Part shown: piece after piece, positions 21,384 through 33,099 of the stretch
Layout of the letters: each line of letters starts with the position of its first letter
Numbering within the stretch: the stretch's first letter is position 1
Source: Pogona vitticeps
Lineage: Eukaryota > Chordata > Lepidosauria > Squamata > Agamidae
Length of the DNA: 64,000 bases
Direction of reading: 5' to 3'
Assembly: GCF_051106095.1 (NCBI RefSeq)
Contig: NC_135793.1
Location: 3,887,501 to 3,951,500 of the forward strand
The notes under the pieces: model-generated
Database searches by the model: none
Seen by the model: the letters and a program-made list of their open reading frames with translations, nothing else
Told to the model about the DNA's origin: nothing
Made by a program: the position numbers and the translations under genes

Positions 21384-22749
21384 TTCATTCCTTGGATTTA
21401 CCCTCTCATTTTGCCTGCGGATCTTTGAGGTGAAATAAGAGGGGTTTTTTTGATGCATGGTACAAAAGTTCAGGACAGCAGAAAATAGACTGAATTCCCC
21501 CCACAGCTTTGCACTGAATAAGTAGGTGTGGAAAATGTCTCTGAGAATTCCCCTCCTCCCACATATTATTTTCCTCCTTGAAATTCCTTGAATGTTTTGC
21601 CTGGGAGACACCCTTCCTTGGTCACTCAGAATTTTGCTTGAGGTAAATTTTCAGTGTCAGCACCTACCTTGAGAAGTTATTTGTCGCCCAGAGTTAACCG
21701 AGGTGGGAATTAACTCTCTCCTTTCAGGGCTTTCCAGAAATGCTTTCCTTACAAAGATTTACTTTGGGGGGAAAAATAACACGAAGATGGAAAGACAATC
21801 CAGTAATCGGCCGTCATGGCCGTGTGGATCTTGGTAAGCATTTGCCAGCTTTCAGGGTTCAGAAAATGGGAAAAGGAATGATGTGACACAATAAAGGGAC
21901 TGTTAATTATAACAGCGAAACGTTTATTAAGGCCTCGAGATCTTGGCACATCAGTCCGTTGGCCATAAAAGGCAAATGAGCAAAAGGAATGGGTAGTGTA
22001 GTCATGGTGACCCAGGGGAACAAACATTTCTCCTGTATTAAGTAGTATGGAATCTGAGGAACGTTGTGTGTCTCCTGTTGTGTTTGAAAAGAGAAAAGGA
22101 ATTGTCCAGACAAAGAAATTGCAGAGGGGCAGGGAAGAGCAACCCATGTCTATCTTACGGGTATAACCAGCCTTAATGCCATGGAAGGAAATAGGTATGA
22201 ACTATGCAAAGTTTCAAAAGGAGCCTTCAGTGAAGTGTATGCATCCCATAATTCTCCATCATCCGACTTTCCCTGTTTTCTTGTAACAAAGCAAACACAC
22301 AAGTTTTAAGAGCCACTGCGTATACTTAGTAGCCCCTGACCTGTGGTTATGAATTTGAGGGACCACTGCTCCCTTAATATTTAACATATTTAACACCTCT
22401 CCATGGAGTAATGGCCCCTTCCGTGTTTCTCCGTGGTCCTGTTTTGACCTCAGTTGCCATCCAAGTTTACTATGAGAGCGATGACTGGGGAGAACAGAAG
22501 ACACGTTTATTACTTAAAATATAAAAATTCTGTGCATTCAGTCCAAGCAAAGACATATTTTCAGAAGTGGAAGGACTGCCCGGCCAGCTTGTGGTAGGCA
22601 GCTTGCCAAATCTTGCTGGTCTCCAATTCCCATGGTCCCTTCCTGCTGCCTGCAATGGGAGTTGCGAGCGACAACATCTGGAGGTCTTCGCCTTTCCCCT
22701 ACCCACCTCTGTGGATCATGTAGTGCCCACAAATAGAACTTGACTAGGC
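21384..22749. other. Intronic DNA, mostly unique
   Basis: A weak MITE-like stretch lies at about 22580-22700 (CCAATTCCCATGG and GGGAGTTGCGAG). The remainder shows no recognised family. Confidence 0.4.
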
Positions 22750-22886
22750 CAGCGGTTCCCAGCCTTGGGTCCCCAGATGTTCTTGGACTAAAACTCCCAG
22801 ACGCCTTCAACACTCGTTGTGCTGGTTAGGGTTTCTGGGAGCTGTAGTTCAAGAACATCTGGCGACCCAAGGTTGGGAACTACTAG
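22750..22886. mobile_element. hAT-like foldback MITE
   Basis: CAGCGGTTCCCAGCCTTGGG, ACTAAAACTCCCAGA, then GGGAGCTGTAGTTCAAGAAC and ACCCAAGGTTGGGAAC. The right terminal CCACTG has decayed to CTACTAG, and no target duplication remains. Confidence 0.78.
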
Positions 22887-23545
22887 AGCATACCCAGTGT
22901 GTCAGTTTCTCATGGGGGGTCTTGATAGATCTCAGCTGGTGAACATGGACTACATGACCTCTCTGATTCCATGTCCTATTATGAACCCATTGTGCTTGGT
23001 TCATAATACTGAGCCCAGCCACGGCCATGGGGGGGGGGTCTTTTGAAGGGGGCTGCCTTTAAGGATGCAGCGGATTGTCTCTCTCCTGGTTTGGAATGAG
23101 CAGCCCAGCGGTGGAGCAAAGCAAGGGATGGAGATAAAAATCTGTACGTGTTTGATATTTTCCTACACATAATTCGCTGAATGTAGAATAGCTAGGGCTT
23201 GAAAGGAAATAGACCGTGGAGAGCAAAGGAAGCTGGTATTCTGCAGATAAAAACATGGCACAATGGTCAAAATGCAGAACCCAGTGCCAGGAGACTTCTA
23301 GTAAATTTGCAGCATGATGAGCTCACCACGCTAAAGACCCAGTTATGTCATAACTGGCTTACAGAAAATCAGTCTAGATCGGTGCTTCCCGCATTGAGCC
23401 TTCTAAATTCTTTATCCCTAATGGCTTCCACAGGTCTGTATGTTTCACTTGTGACAATTGTTCTTCCCCCATTCTACAGTACTTTTCACCATGAATTTGA
23501 GTGTCACACACTACCCTTTGATCAAAGGATCTTCAAGGCGCAGAG

Positions 23546-23643
23546 GAATAAGAGGGGTTCGATTCCCCCACTGGGCCTCCTTGGCAGGGGGTGGACCATA
23601 GGGTCCCTTCCAGCTTCTGCAGTTCTAAGATGATGAGGATGAT
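23546..23643 (+). mobile_element. tRNA-derived SINE fragment, main family, short form
   Basis: 5'-truncated: it starts at the B-box GGGGTTCGATTCCCC, then GGGTCCCTTCCAGC and a (GATGAT) tail. Confidence 0.75.
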
Positions 23644-24493
23644 AAACAAACCAAGCCCTCTACCGCATTCACACTGTTCAACAGCCCTCAATCTCCTAGC
23701 CAGTGAATGGAGCCAAAGCATCCTTCTTTCCTATTTTTTTTTTAAATCTCAAAATGGTGAGAAACATTTGTAACTATTGTTTAATGCCGATGAGTAATGC
23801 ACCGGGTGCAGGAGCACCTGTCTGAGACTTGAGCACAAATGTCAAATGATTTCCTCGGGTAATTCTGTTTTTTGCCAGTTGTGTCTCCTGCATCGAATTG
23901 GATTTGGAAGATCAGCTCTGTTGGCTCATCTCAATTCCCATCTGGTTTGCTGTGGCTGTCGGACCCCCCACCCCACCCCCCCAAGCCCTCGAGTTTCATT
24001 CTATCAAACAGATTTTTGAACTCTTCCTCCTCCGAGTAATTACATCTTGCAGGAACTATGTGGGGTTAATTATTCCTTGGATTCTGGGTCCCTTTGGAGT
24101 CCATCCAGCCACCTTGCACAAGAACATCCAAAATAGAACATTTTGTTACGGACACCGTGATCGGAGGAGGACCACAAGAGTATGCAGCCAAGACTTGAGG
24201 AGTTTTTGTTTTGTTTTGTTAAGCATTTGGTTAAAGTGCTTTTTGTTTTCCTCGGTGGGAAGAGAATCTGTAATATGGAAAGTAGTTATCTTTTAGCGAG
24301 TCACGTAGTTGTAGTGGTTGGACGAGCCTTTGGTAACTATCTGCCCTCCACATGTTTGGGATCGCAATTCATTTTGCCTGGACACTGCTGATGGAATTGT
24401 GGTCCAAAATATCTCAAGGGCATCAGTTTGGGGAAGCCTGGGTTACAGTGACAGCCTAGGCTTCAGGAGATACCCATTGAAATCCCTATTCTG

Positions 24494-24735
24494 TAGCTGA
24501 CTGGATAGCTCAGTGAGATAGATCTCTGGCTGTGGAACCAGAGGTTGGGAGTTCGATTCCCCCCTTTGGTGCCTCCTGGGAGAAAGAGCCAGCCTGGGTA
24601 GCCTTGGGCCAGCTGCACCGTCCCAAGGTTGCCCCTAGAGGAAGAGAATAGTAAAACACTTCTGAGTACTCTCTACCTAGAAACTCCAGGAAAGAAACGC
24701 CATCATCAGTCAGGATCAACTTGACAGCACATGCT
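24494..24735 (+). mobile_element. tRNA-derived SINE, main family, long form
   Basis: A complete copy from CTGACTGGATAGCTCAGTGA through GGGAGTTCGATTCCCCCC to the tail CAACTTGACAGCACATG. Confidence 0.88.
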
Positions 24736-25199
24736 TATTTTATTCTGGCATGAAACTTATTCGGTGGCCTCACTCAGTCCAGGCACTGCTTATTTAAATG
24801 TTTACATCCTGTTCTATATCCCTAGATCTCAGGTAGGACACAATTTAAAAGATTTTAAGACAAACATGACATTTCAGGACAACTTGAATCTGACTCCGCA
24901 CTCTGATCGGGCAAGATCCTTGGACTCACCCCCACCTGCAAAGGTTATGATAAAGGTGGCTTTAGGTTTTGCAGAAACACCCAGAAAGCGGAAAAGGGAA
25001 AGCCCTGCATGCAACCTTGGATTTATTTTTATTTTTTGAAAGAAAGGCAAGAAATCAGCATAATTAGAAGCGACCGGAGGGAGGAGAAAGGTTGGGCCAT
25101 GTCCAGAAAAGGACAGCCAGATGGTTCTAAGTCTGGAAACAAGTGTGATTTGGAAGAGTTTGTGAATTCAGTCATGATTAAACCAGGGTCTCTCTAGTC

Positions 25200-25335
25200 C
25201 TGTGGTTCCTGACCTTGCGTCCCCAGATGTTGTTGGACCACAACTCCGAGAAATCCTGGCCAACACAGCGAGTGGGGAAGGCTCCTGGGAGTTGTGGACC
25301 AAGAACATCTGGGGGCCCACGGTCGGGAACCACTG
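25200..25335. mobile_element. hAT-like foldback MITE with near-perfect 8-bp duplication
   Basis: Ends CTGTGGTTCCTGACC and GGGAACCACTG. The flanks CTCTAGTC (25192-25199) and CTCGAGTC (25336-25343) match at 7 of 8 positions, which is the target duplication length of hAT transposons. Confidence 0.88.
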
Positions 25336-25343
25336 CTCGAGTC

Positions 25344-26336
25344 CAACATTAATGGGTGTAATGATTGTGACCACAGGTCTTTTTAAAAAAAACAGTGAGA
25401 GGATGATATTATAAACCAGTGGCACTCACTCATGGGCTTGGTTTTGACTAATTTACCTGGCTTCCCCCCAAAAAAAAAACCTATAATGAAAACAAAGGGC
25501 AGAGCCTATGCTTGGGTTTCCCAACGAGTCTCAAGCTCATCCGACACATCACTTATTATTGAGTCCCCATATGACCAGGGTTGCATCTGGAGGGTCTTGA
25601 ATACAGAGCCATGTCTCCCAAAACACAGATGGCGTTTGGCTACTCCTGTAGGGGCAGCACAGGTGTCTGGACCGAAGCTGTCGTGACCCACGTTCTTTTG
25701 TCTCTTGAAAAGCAAGGCAGGTCAAAGCCGTGTAGTTTTGCCAAAGATTCCTCTCCGGCTTGGGTTGAGATAAACTTTAGCCGGCGCGCAGATGAGCTCA
25801 CCCTGCAGCTGGGTGAAACGCTGCTGGCGCATGAACAGACAGGGACAGCACCGAAAGAGCCTTTTCCCACAACTAAGTTTATTATCTTGCTGCTTTACTA
25901 GTGCAATCTCTGCTGAGCCCCTTTTTAAAAAATAAAAAAGACCCTGGGCTTCATTTCCTTTTTGTGTTTGGCTTCAGCAAGATAAACATGATTTCCTCAG
26001 ACAAACAGCCAGATTATTCTGTTCCGATCGGGATTAGTCCACCTTTTTTTGTTGGCGTTGGGGGGGGGAGGGTTGGCAGGAAATCATCCCGGTGCACCTT
26101 GGCCTTCACTCTGGAAAATGCCATCAGTGGAAATGCAGAGGCCACTGCCGGGGAAAGAAAGGAACCTCTGAGATCAGAGCAGCCGTTTGAAATTGGTGTC
26201 ATAAAAAGTGTGGGGCTGTTCTCGGTTCAGAGCAAGGCAATACATTTGCTTGACTCCTGAAAGCATCTCCAGCTTTCCCAGTTCAAGGACTTATTATGGA
26301 AAGGACTATGACGTCCAGACAGGTTTGGACCTGTAG
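25344..26336. other. Unique intronic DNA
   Basis: No repeat or exon was recognised. Overlapping open frames near 25581-26260 on both strands show no known domain. Confidence 0.4.
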
Positions 26337-26375
26337 CACTGCTGGATAGCTCAGTGGTTTAGATCTCTGCTTTCA
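26337..26375 (+). mobile_element. tRNA-derived SINE, 5' stub
   Basis: Only the A-box side GCTGGATAGCTCAGTGGTTT and AGATCTCTGC remain. Confidence 0.6.
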
Positions 26376-26520
26376 AGAAGCTTGCAGTGGCTTCATATGC
26401 TGGATGCATTGGCTTTGGGTACAAGCAATGCAGACAAGGAGGTTGAACAGATAGGGGAAAGGTCTGGGCAATTTCTGTGTCCCATCCTAACGGGCTGCTC
26501 ACAAACACTTTTCTGACATA

Positions 26521-26956
26521 CAGTGGTGCCTCACACAGCGAGGTTAATCCATTCCAGATTAACCCTCGCTGTGTGAAAACATCGCTGTACGGATCAAAAA
26601 AAGCCATTGGAACGCATTAAACTTAGTTTAATGTGTTCAAATAGCAGCTTTACTCACCATACGGCGATGTTTCTCCGATGCCCGGCAGCCATTTTCACGC
26701 CCTCCCCTCGCTTAACGAGGGCGTGAAAACGCTGCGCGTGGCCATTTTGGGGCTTCCGGCGGCCATTTTGAAGCCGCCGAACAGCTGATTGGCAGGTCAC
26801 AAAGTGAAGGTCGGTAAACGAACCGCTTACCGACCGTCGCTCTGCGATTTTGAGCCATAGGGGCTGTCGGTGTGCGATCGCATTTGCGATCGCTAGAACA
26901 GCCGCGTCGTGCGGATTCGTCGTTCTACGGTGCACTCGTTGTGCGAGGCACCACTG
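26521..26956. mobile_element. Tigger-like MITE, 436 bp
   Basis: The termini CAGTGGTGCCTCACACAGCG and GTGCGAGGCACCACTG are inverted repeats preceded by TA, as in pogo/Tigger elements. The interior carries GGCCATTTTG repeats and AACAGCTGATTGG, shared with the copy at 45739. There is no transposase frame. Confidence 0.82.
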
Positions 26957-27795
26957 TGTTTCCATATGTTCAACAAAATCTTCTGCTCTACCCTCTGAGT
27001 TCTTCCTGGGCTTTCCTTTTTCAAATCTAGACACTGGCTGTCCTGCTCCATTATAATGATTTCGGCCTTCAAGAGTATAACTCAGCAACCACATCCTTGA
27101 AGCTAAGCTATTTTATTAGATTTTGGTGTGATGTTTTTATCTATCTTGCTCTGTGTTTAAATAATTTACATAATTAAATAATTATGTTCATATTGTTGTT
27201 TTAAAAACAAATATCCGAATTTTGTGTGCAGACTGAGTACTGTGGGAAGGCAAGCTTTGCAATTAAAACTGTAAGAGAAAAGACAAAATGCACAAAGGCC
27301 AAAAGGGGGAAAGAGTGGTGGATTGTGCCCTTCATTTGTGTATTGGTATCTTGCACGCCCAGTCATTTGGCCTATTCAAACCTGCAATGCTGCTGTATAT
27401 TAGCTACAGCAGGGACCTCCATAATTATCCTACAGCACTTAAAATAGTTCTTCAGCCTTGAACTAATTTAGAAAAGAGCCTGTAACTCACAGCAGAACCA
27501 GCCGGGTGACCAGACTCTCCTTTCTAGTCTCCGTGTGGATGAATAAATGGCTAAGCCATCAGCTCTGATTTGAGCAAAGAAATGGGTAATATGAACAAGA
27601 ACCAAGGGTGATTTCAGGATCATTTTTGGATCTGTTAGAAGAGTGGAAAAAAATTGAGTGCATGGATTTTGGATAATGACTTTGCAGGTCATGTGGCAAA
27701 GGTGGGGAATCTCTTGTCTGTTCAAGGGCCAGGCTCAGTGTCCTAGACGTTCTTGGAGGCCACTGGAACCAACAAGACTTGGTATGAGTATGAAC

Positions 27796-27905
27796 TTCTG
27801 GATAGCTCAGTGGTTTGGGAGTTCGATCCCCCACTTGGCCTCTTTGATACAGGCGGGACTCGATGATCCAAAGGGTCCCTTCCAGCTCTGCAATTCTAAG
27901 AATAT
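27796..27905 (+). mobile_element. tRNA-derived SINE, main family, internally shortened
   Basis: GGATAGCTCAGTGGTTTGGG joins directly to the B-box GAGTTCGATCCCC, so the segment between the A and B boxes is deleted. It ends CCAGCTCTGCAATTCTAAG with an ATT tail. Confidence 0.82.
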
Positions 27906-28009
27906 TATTAGTACTCAAAAATACCAGACACAAGTCAATCAGAATTATAAAAACGTTGACTGATATTATTATAACATAAACAAGTTTTAACTAAAAACTG
28001 AAGTATCTG

Positions 28010-28292
28010 TTAAATATTGGTGCAGTATGTTGTTCCTAATATTGCTGGGTTTTGTAGCTCTGATTGTGTTATTTCTGCGATATGCAACTGCTTATAGTAC
28101 TGTGTGAAATTGCTTGATATTGTTCCCAAAGCCCCAATGACGATGGGGACCACCGAAGTGTGTTTCATCCACAAGCGAGATGTTTCATTTGCTAGGTCTC
28201 TGTATTTTGTCAGTTTTTCCAATTCCTTACCTTCAACTCTGGCATCTCCTGGAATTGCAATATCAATGATCCAGACATGTATTCATTCTATT
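28010..28292 (-). mobile_element. LINE 3' fragment, R4/Dong- or R2-like
   Basis: Translated on the minus strand it reads WIIDIAIPGDARVEGKELEK, then LTKYRDLANETSRLW, then VVPIVIGALGTI. This is the conserved C-terminal region of a LINE polyprotein after the reverse transcriptase, of the kind found in R4/R2-group elements. It is 5'-truncated near 28292 and stops after ...TTYCTNI. The clade is inferred from recalled motifs. Confidence 0.65.
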
Positions 28293-29400
28293 AGTACTGT
28301 ATCACAATAATTAAGGTGTGAGGTGGCATGAGAATGAATGAAGCAATATTTCTGGGATGTTAGAAGACGGATAAGAATGGATCCTAGAAATTCAGCTGAA
28401 AGGGGAGACTGAGAAGGATAGAAATCAGGAAGAAATGATGCCAAGCTAGGTATGGCAGGAGAGGAAGAATCCAAGAGAGAATGAAAAGCATTAGCAACAC
28501 AAGTAAGGAGAGTTTTGGTGGAATTGTGAGAATAAAACCAGAGATTGGTTTTGAAAAGTGGGTGAAGTTTAGTGAGAAAAATCTGGGAATGGAGCACCAT
28601 GGTCAGATATGGAAGAAGAGATACAAGGTGAACCAGGAATCTGTTTTTCTTCTTGTACAAGAAACTAAGGGAAGAAAGGGAAAGAAGCAGTGGAAAGCGT
28701 GACGTTAACATTGTGGACGACAAAAGGGACACCATTTAGAAACGAAGAATTTGGATCAAGAAGACTTGTAGAAGAAAGGCCATCTGAGGAAAGCAGAGGG
28801 AACTGTTCTGTAGGAGGAGCTGAAAAAAATGTGTAAATTCATGGCAGCTTTCTCTAACCTCGTACGCTCTCACTGTGCTAAGACTAAACCTCCCTTTCTC
28901 CATATGGCATGGCTGGAGATTATAGTCATTCAAACAGCTGGAGGGCCCAGAGATGGTGAGGGTAGACCTGGAGAAGTGAAGATCTGAAGATAAGGAAAAA
29001 TAAATTGAGATGGTTGCCCCTAAGTGAGACTTGGTTTCAGAGCCTCAGAAGGTGAGGTGGGGGTGGAAGGTCCATCAGAAAAAGTAATGGGCCACCTACA
29101 GAAACTGCCTGAGTCTTAGGTCCAGGAGGAGCCTCAGCACTCAAGACAGACAGTCGGAGGTCCATCTCCTCCACAGTTAGGTAGTTGTTTACAGAGCCAG
29201 GGCCGTCCTCAGGCCACCTAGAAAACTGGCGTCTGAAGACACAACCTCCATGCATAGAGTGGCAGCAAAGAATTCCTTGTAAACAGAGGACTTCTCAAAT
29301 TTAGGGGACATACTTAGCATAAGATTTTTGTTTTGAAGGCTCTAATATCTTGCAGCTGGGCTTTCGGTGAGATTCCAACAACGTCTACTTAAATATTTTA
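28293..29400. other. Purine-rich intronic DNA
   Basis: The plus strand is strikingly G/A-rich from about 28310 to 28800. This keeps a 150-codon minus frame open (28283-28735) with no recognised domain. The origin is unknown. Confidence 0.4.
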
Positions 29401-29428
29401 GCCCGGAGCTAAAGTAGCTGAGGGAACC

Positions 29429-29587
29429 ATGTCGTGCGCCCGGCTTCTCCCCGCTGCTGTTCTTCTGCTGGTGATCTCAGACTGGATTTGCTTCTGGAGA
29501 ACCAGGCACCCCAAAAACCCCGTAGGAGACCTTGGACGGTTTCTGATTTTGCCTGTGTTCGACTCTTTCTCTCTCTGTTGCTCTTAA
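29429..29587 (+). other. Short signal-peptide-like reading frame in a CpG-rich pocket (doubtful)
   Basis: A 52-codon frame starts MSCARLLPAAVLLLVISDW and ends at TAA (29585-29587). The N-terminus looks like a secretory signal, and the surrounding 29400-29900 is richer in CpG than the rest of the intron. I recognise no family. It could be chance, or an alternative first exon, in which case a donor would lie before the stop. There is no independent support. Confidence 0.2.
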
Positions 29588-30832
29588 GACTTTCACGAGT
29601 TTTGACCGGCGCTACCTTGACTGTCCGGTCCGGCTGCACCTTCAGAAGACTGAACTCTGTATACTTGCCCGGTTTAGACCCTGTTTCTCAGTCCAAGCCC
29701 TGGAGAGGGGGGAGGGGGTTAGGACAATAATCCCCTCCAGATGTTTCTGGATTTCGGCTCCTGAAGCCGAGCCAGTGAAGCCAAAGGTGATAGAGACCGT
29801 GGAAGCTGCAGTCTTGCCTTATAGGAAGGGCCACCTCCTTCCCATCTCTGATCAGCTGCGTCTCTTCCTGTTTGGCAGGGCGGAAAAGGGACCCTCGCAG
29901 GAGCCTTGAGTAGTTTTGATCACAATCTGCCTCGGTTCGGTCTGGCACTGGTTTGCTGGATTCTCTAAGACATCCTTTCTCTGCTTGCTTTTTCTATTTG
30001 CCTCCAAAAAAAGGAACAAGTCGTTCCGGAACAGGCAAGAAGCTTTAAAGAGATCCAAAAACTTCATGTAAAACATTTTTACTCCCCAGCCTTCATCTCA
30101 GTATGTTTATTTTTATTTGATTTAAAAAAAAACATTGTGAAAGCTGGCAAGGGATTTGTCCTGCCGGATTTTGGAAGGCTGTGGAATAGTCAGAACTCAG
30201 AGATATGGGGCAGAAGCAACTGGTACGGTGAAGTTTCCCAACAGTCACTTCATTCAGGTGGCCTGTGTTAGAGCCGCTGTCAAAATACAGCTTTTCCTGT
30301 TGTATGGGGCAAATGTTTTGGATGGTGGATAGTATGGGACAGTGTTTTGTTTTTCTTTCAACTGAAGAAAGAAGTTGGGGGTGATACTTTCCCTTCTCCA
30401 TCCTTTGTCATTACTCTTCTCCCGTCTCGAAATATTGGACTTTTCTCTCTTGGTCTTTTCTCTTCCAAATATAAATGGGATTAGATTTCAGCAACACTAC
30501 CAACATTTTTAAAGAGTTCGTCTGCGATTTGGACTCATCGAAGTGGATGGCACTTCAAACTGATGAATGAAAGAGTCAAAGGATTTAGTCTGGGAAAAAT
30601 ATATATTTTTACAATACCTGGTTGTCTATATTCAGTTTCTCCATCAGGCTTTGACTAGGTTCAAAAAAAAAGGACTGAGCGTATTAGTAATGAGTTTGTG
30701 TAGAAGGCATCTCCCAACCTTGGAACATTTAGGGTGGTGGACTACAACTTGCAGAATTCTCCTCCTACAGGCCAACTCCACCCCCAACTGTTCCAAGCAC
30801 AGGCCACACATCACAACTGCTCTCATCTGATG

Positions 30833-30969
30833 CAGTGCTTGCCAACCTTGGGTCTCCAGATGTTCTTGAACTACAGCTCCCAGAAATCATGACCAGCACA
30901 GCTAGGGGTGAAGATCTCTGGGAGTTTTAGTCCAAGAATATCTGGGGAATCTAAGGTTGGAAACCACTG
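30833..30969. mobile_element. hAT-like foldback MITE
   Basis: CAGTGCTTGCCAACCTTGGG, ACTACAGCTCCCAGAAATCA and GGAAACCACTG. The flanks do not form a clear duplication. Confidence 0.8.
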
Positions 30970-31434
30970 GCCAACATCACATCTGAGCAGCTGAATATAG
31001 AATGCAAGAGAGAGCGTTTTCCATGGGCCATATGCTGGTACAATCCCCCCCGGTGGCCCCAGTGTTGGAGTCCAAAGTGGGAGCAATGTGGTTCTGTTAA
31101 TTCTCACCACATCCATACTAGGGATTGGATTGATTAAACAAGGTTGACCCAATTTTGCTGCCTGATGAGGACAGAGTGGCCTTCCTCACTCCCTACCACT
31201 CAAGCCAACAAAAGTTGGCCACTGGGTCCTAATTTAGAATTGCATCTTCTGCCTCGCCTCTGTCACCAGGATCACTGAAGACATGTTGAGTTGGTTCCTG
31301 GGAATACACAACTGTCTCTCCCAAGATGGTGGCCAAGGTGGGCTGTTGGACACTGCTGCCACCTTCACACATGATCTCAGGATCTGCTGGCAGAAGCAAC
31401 TGCCCCACTCTACCATTGAGCCTGTCTGTACAAC

Positions 31435-31551
31435 CAAAGTGAAAATAGCCCATAGGGACCATCGCAAAGCAATAGCTTTTACGATGGCAAAAAGTCCATC
31501 GCAAAGCGTTTTCTTCGCTAAGCGGAGCAATCGCTATGCAAGGCACCACGG
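31435..31551. mobile_element. Tigger-like MITE, right-end fragment
   Basis: CCCATAGGGACCATCGCAAA to AGGCACCACGGTA matches the right third of the element at 45739-46152. The left part is absent. Confidence 0.72.
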
Positions 31552-32467
31552 TACTAGACTACCTTGCTGGTTTCCCACCAGGCAATTCCGCTGGCTGGCT
31601 GTACAGCAGGGTAGCATTATTTGAGTTCCCAAAGAAGATGAAGGAATCTGACCTAGGTGAGCTCACTGGAAGAAAACACCTGGTTCTTTCCAGGTACAGG
31701 TGAGGCAGCTTTCTTTTGTGATCTCAGTCTCTGGAAGTGAATGGCTTGAGGCCTACTTGGGGCCGCCCGACGCTTCTAGCTGTAGATTTGAAAAAGGCAC
31801 TGATTATGTTATCCTCACTTCATATTAATATCTTCTGCCTTCTTTTTCACTGAAGCAGGAGGCAATAACCCTGTTGCCAACACACTCTGTTCTGCATCAT
31901 CCTGTTGTCAGCTCACGTGTCATCTTCTTGGCTTCAGGAATCAATTCCTTAATTCATAACATTGCACGAGGTTCTAAATGCACATTTGGTGTTATGGAAC
32001 AAGAAAAGGAAACCAGAAAGTTCCCCCGTGAGCAGCCAAGGAAAATAATAAGGAGACCTCCTTTCTGCATTTTTCTGTACGGTGTGAGGATGAGTATCAA
32101 TCATGCCATTGTTTCAGAGTTTCAGAGTTGGACTCCTTCAACTCTTCTGTTGCTACAGGGCTGGCCTTTTTATAGTTCGCAATCTCCATTTTCTTGGCAA
32201 ATCAAAGCAGGTGATTTTGTAAACCGTCAGGTTGTATTTAGGCCTCCAAACAGCCAAATGGGATTAACAAGGTGAAAGCAGCAGAACATTTAATAGGACA
32301 TCCAGGTCTGATAGAAAGACAGAGGTTGTATTTAAACAATTGGTGTCAGTATATTCACTCTTCATTAATCATAGGAGATTAATCGTAACAGGATTGGGCA
32401 AGTTTTTTCCATGGTTCCCTCCCCCCCATCTGATTTGATTTTAGAAATGCTAGGATAGAACTGAATT

Positions 32468-32628
32468 ATAGCGGCCCTGGTAGAATTTTCAAGGTAAGTG
32501 AAATATTTAAGTGGCTTGACCAGTTCTACACTCCCAGTGAGTTCCCATGGTTGAGTGGGGACTTGAACCCAGTTCTCCAGGGTCCTAATCCGTCAATCTA
32601 TCCACTACACCACATTGGGTCTCTTAGC
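32468..32628 (-). mobile_element. tRNA-derived SINE, second family
   Basis: AAGTGAAATATTTAAGTGGC, then ACTTGAACCCAGTTCTCC (reversed B-box), then TCTATCCACTACACCACATT at the promoter end. Confidence 0.78.
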
Positions 32629-32736
32629 AAGCAAAAAAAGCAACAACCCACTGCAAACTTCAAGAGTGGACTGCCATTTTGAGCAAACCCATAAGCCAAG
32701 TACACTATCCTTATTTCCACCCCATTTATGTTTGTG

Positions 32737-33086
32737 CACCTTGGGACGTGGTGGCGCTGTGGGCTAAACCGCAGAAGCCTGTGCTGCAGGGTCAGAAGAC
32801 CAGCAGTTGTAAGATCGAATCCACGCGACGGAGTGAGCGCCCGTCCCTTTGTCCCAGCTGCTCGCCAGCCTAGCAGTTTGAAAGCATGTAAAAATGTGAG
32901 TAGATAAATAGGTACCACCTCGGGGGAAAGGTAAATAGCGTTCCAGGTCTAAGTTGCGCTGGCCACGTGACAACAGAAACTGTCTTCGGACGAACGCTGG
33001 CTCTACGGCTTGGAAACGGGGATGAGCACCGCCTCCTAGAGTGGGACACGACTGACTAAAATGTCAAGGGGAACCTTTACCTTACC
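32737..33086 (+). mobile_element. Sauria SINE, full length with 10-bp target duplication
   Basis: It begins near GGGACGTGGTGGCGCTGTGG, has the B-box-like TAAGATCGAATCC, then AGTAGATAAATAGGTACCAC, and ends CTAGAGTGGGACACGACTGA with TTTACCTTACC, the BovB-like tail used for mobilisation by BovB LINEs. TATGTTTGTG occurs at 32727-32736 and again at 33087-33096, so the insertion is complete and flanked by a perfect duplication. This family is typical of squamates. Confidence 0.9.
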
Positions 33087-33099
33087 TATGTTTGTGTGG

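Noticed and set aside
28283-28735. 150-codon minus frame rich in Ser and Leu
   Set aside because: Explained by the purine-rich plus strand; it does not continue the LINE motif next to it and shows no domain.
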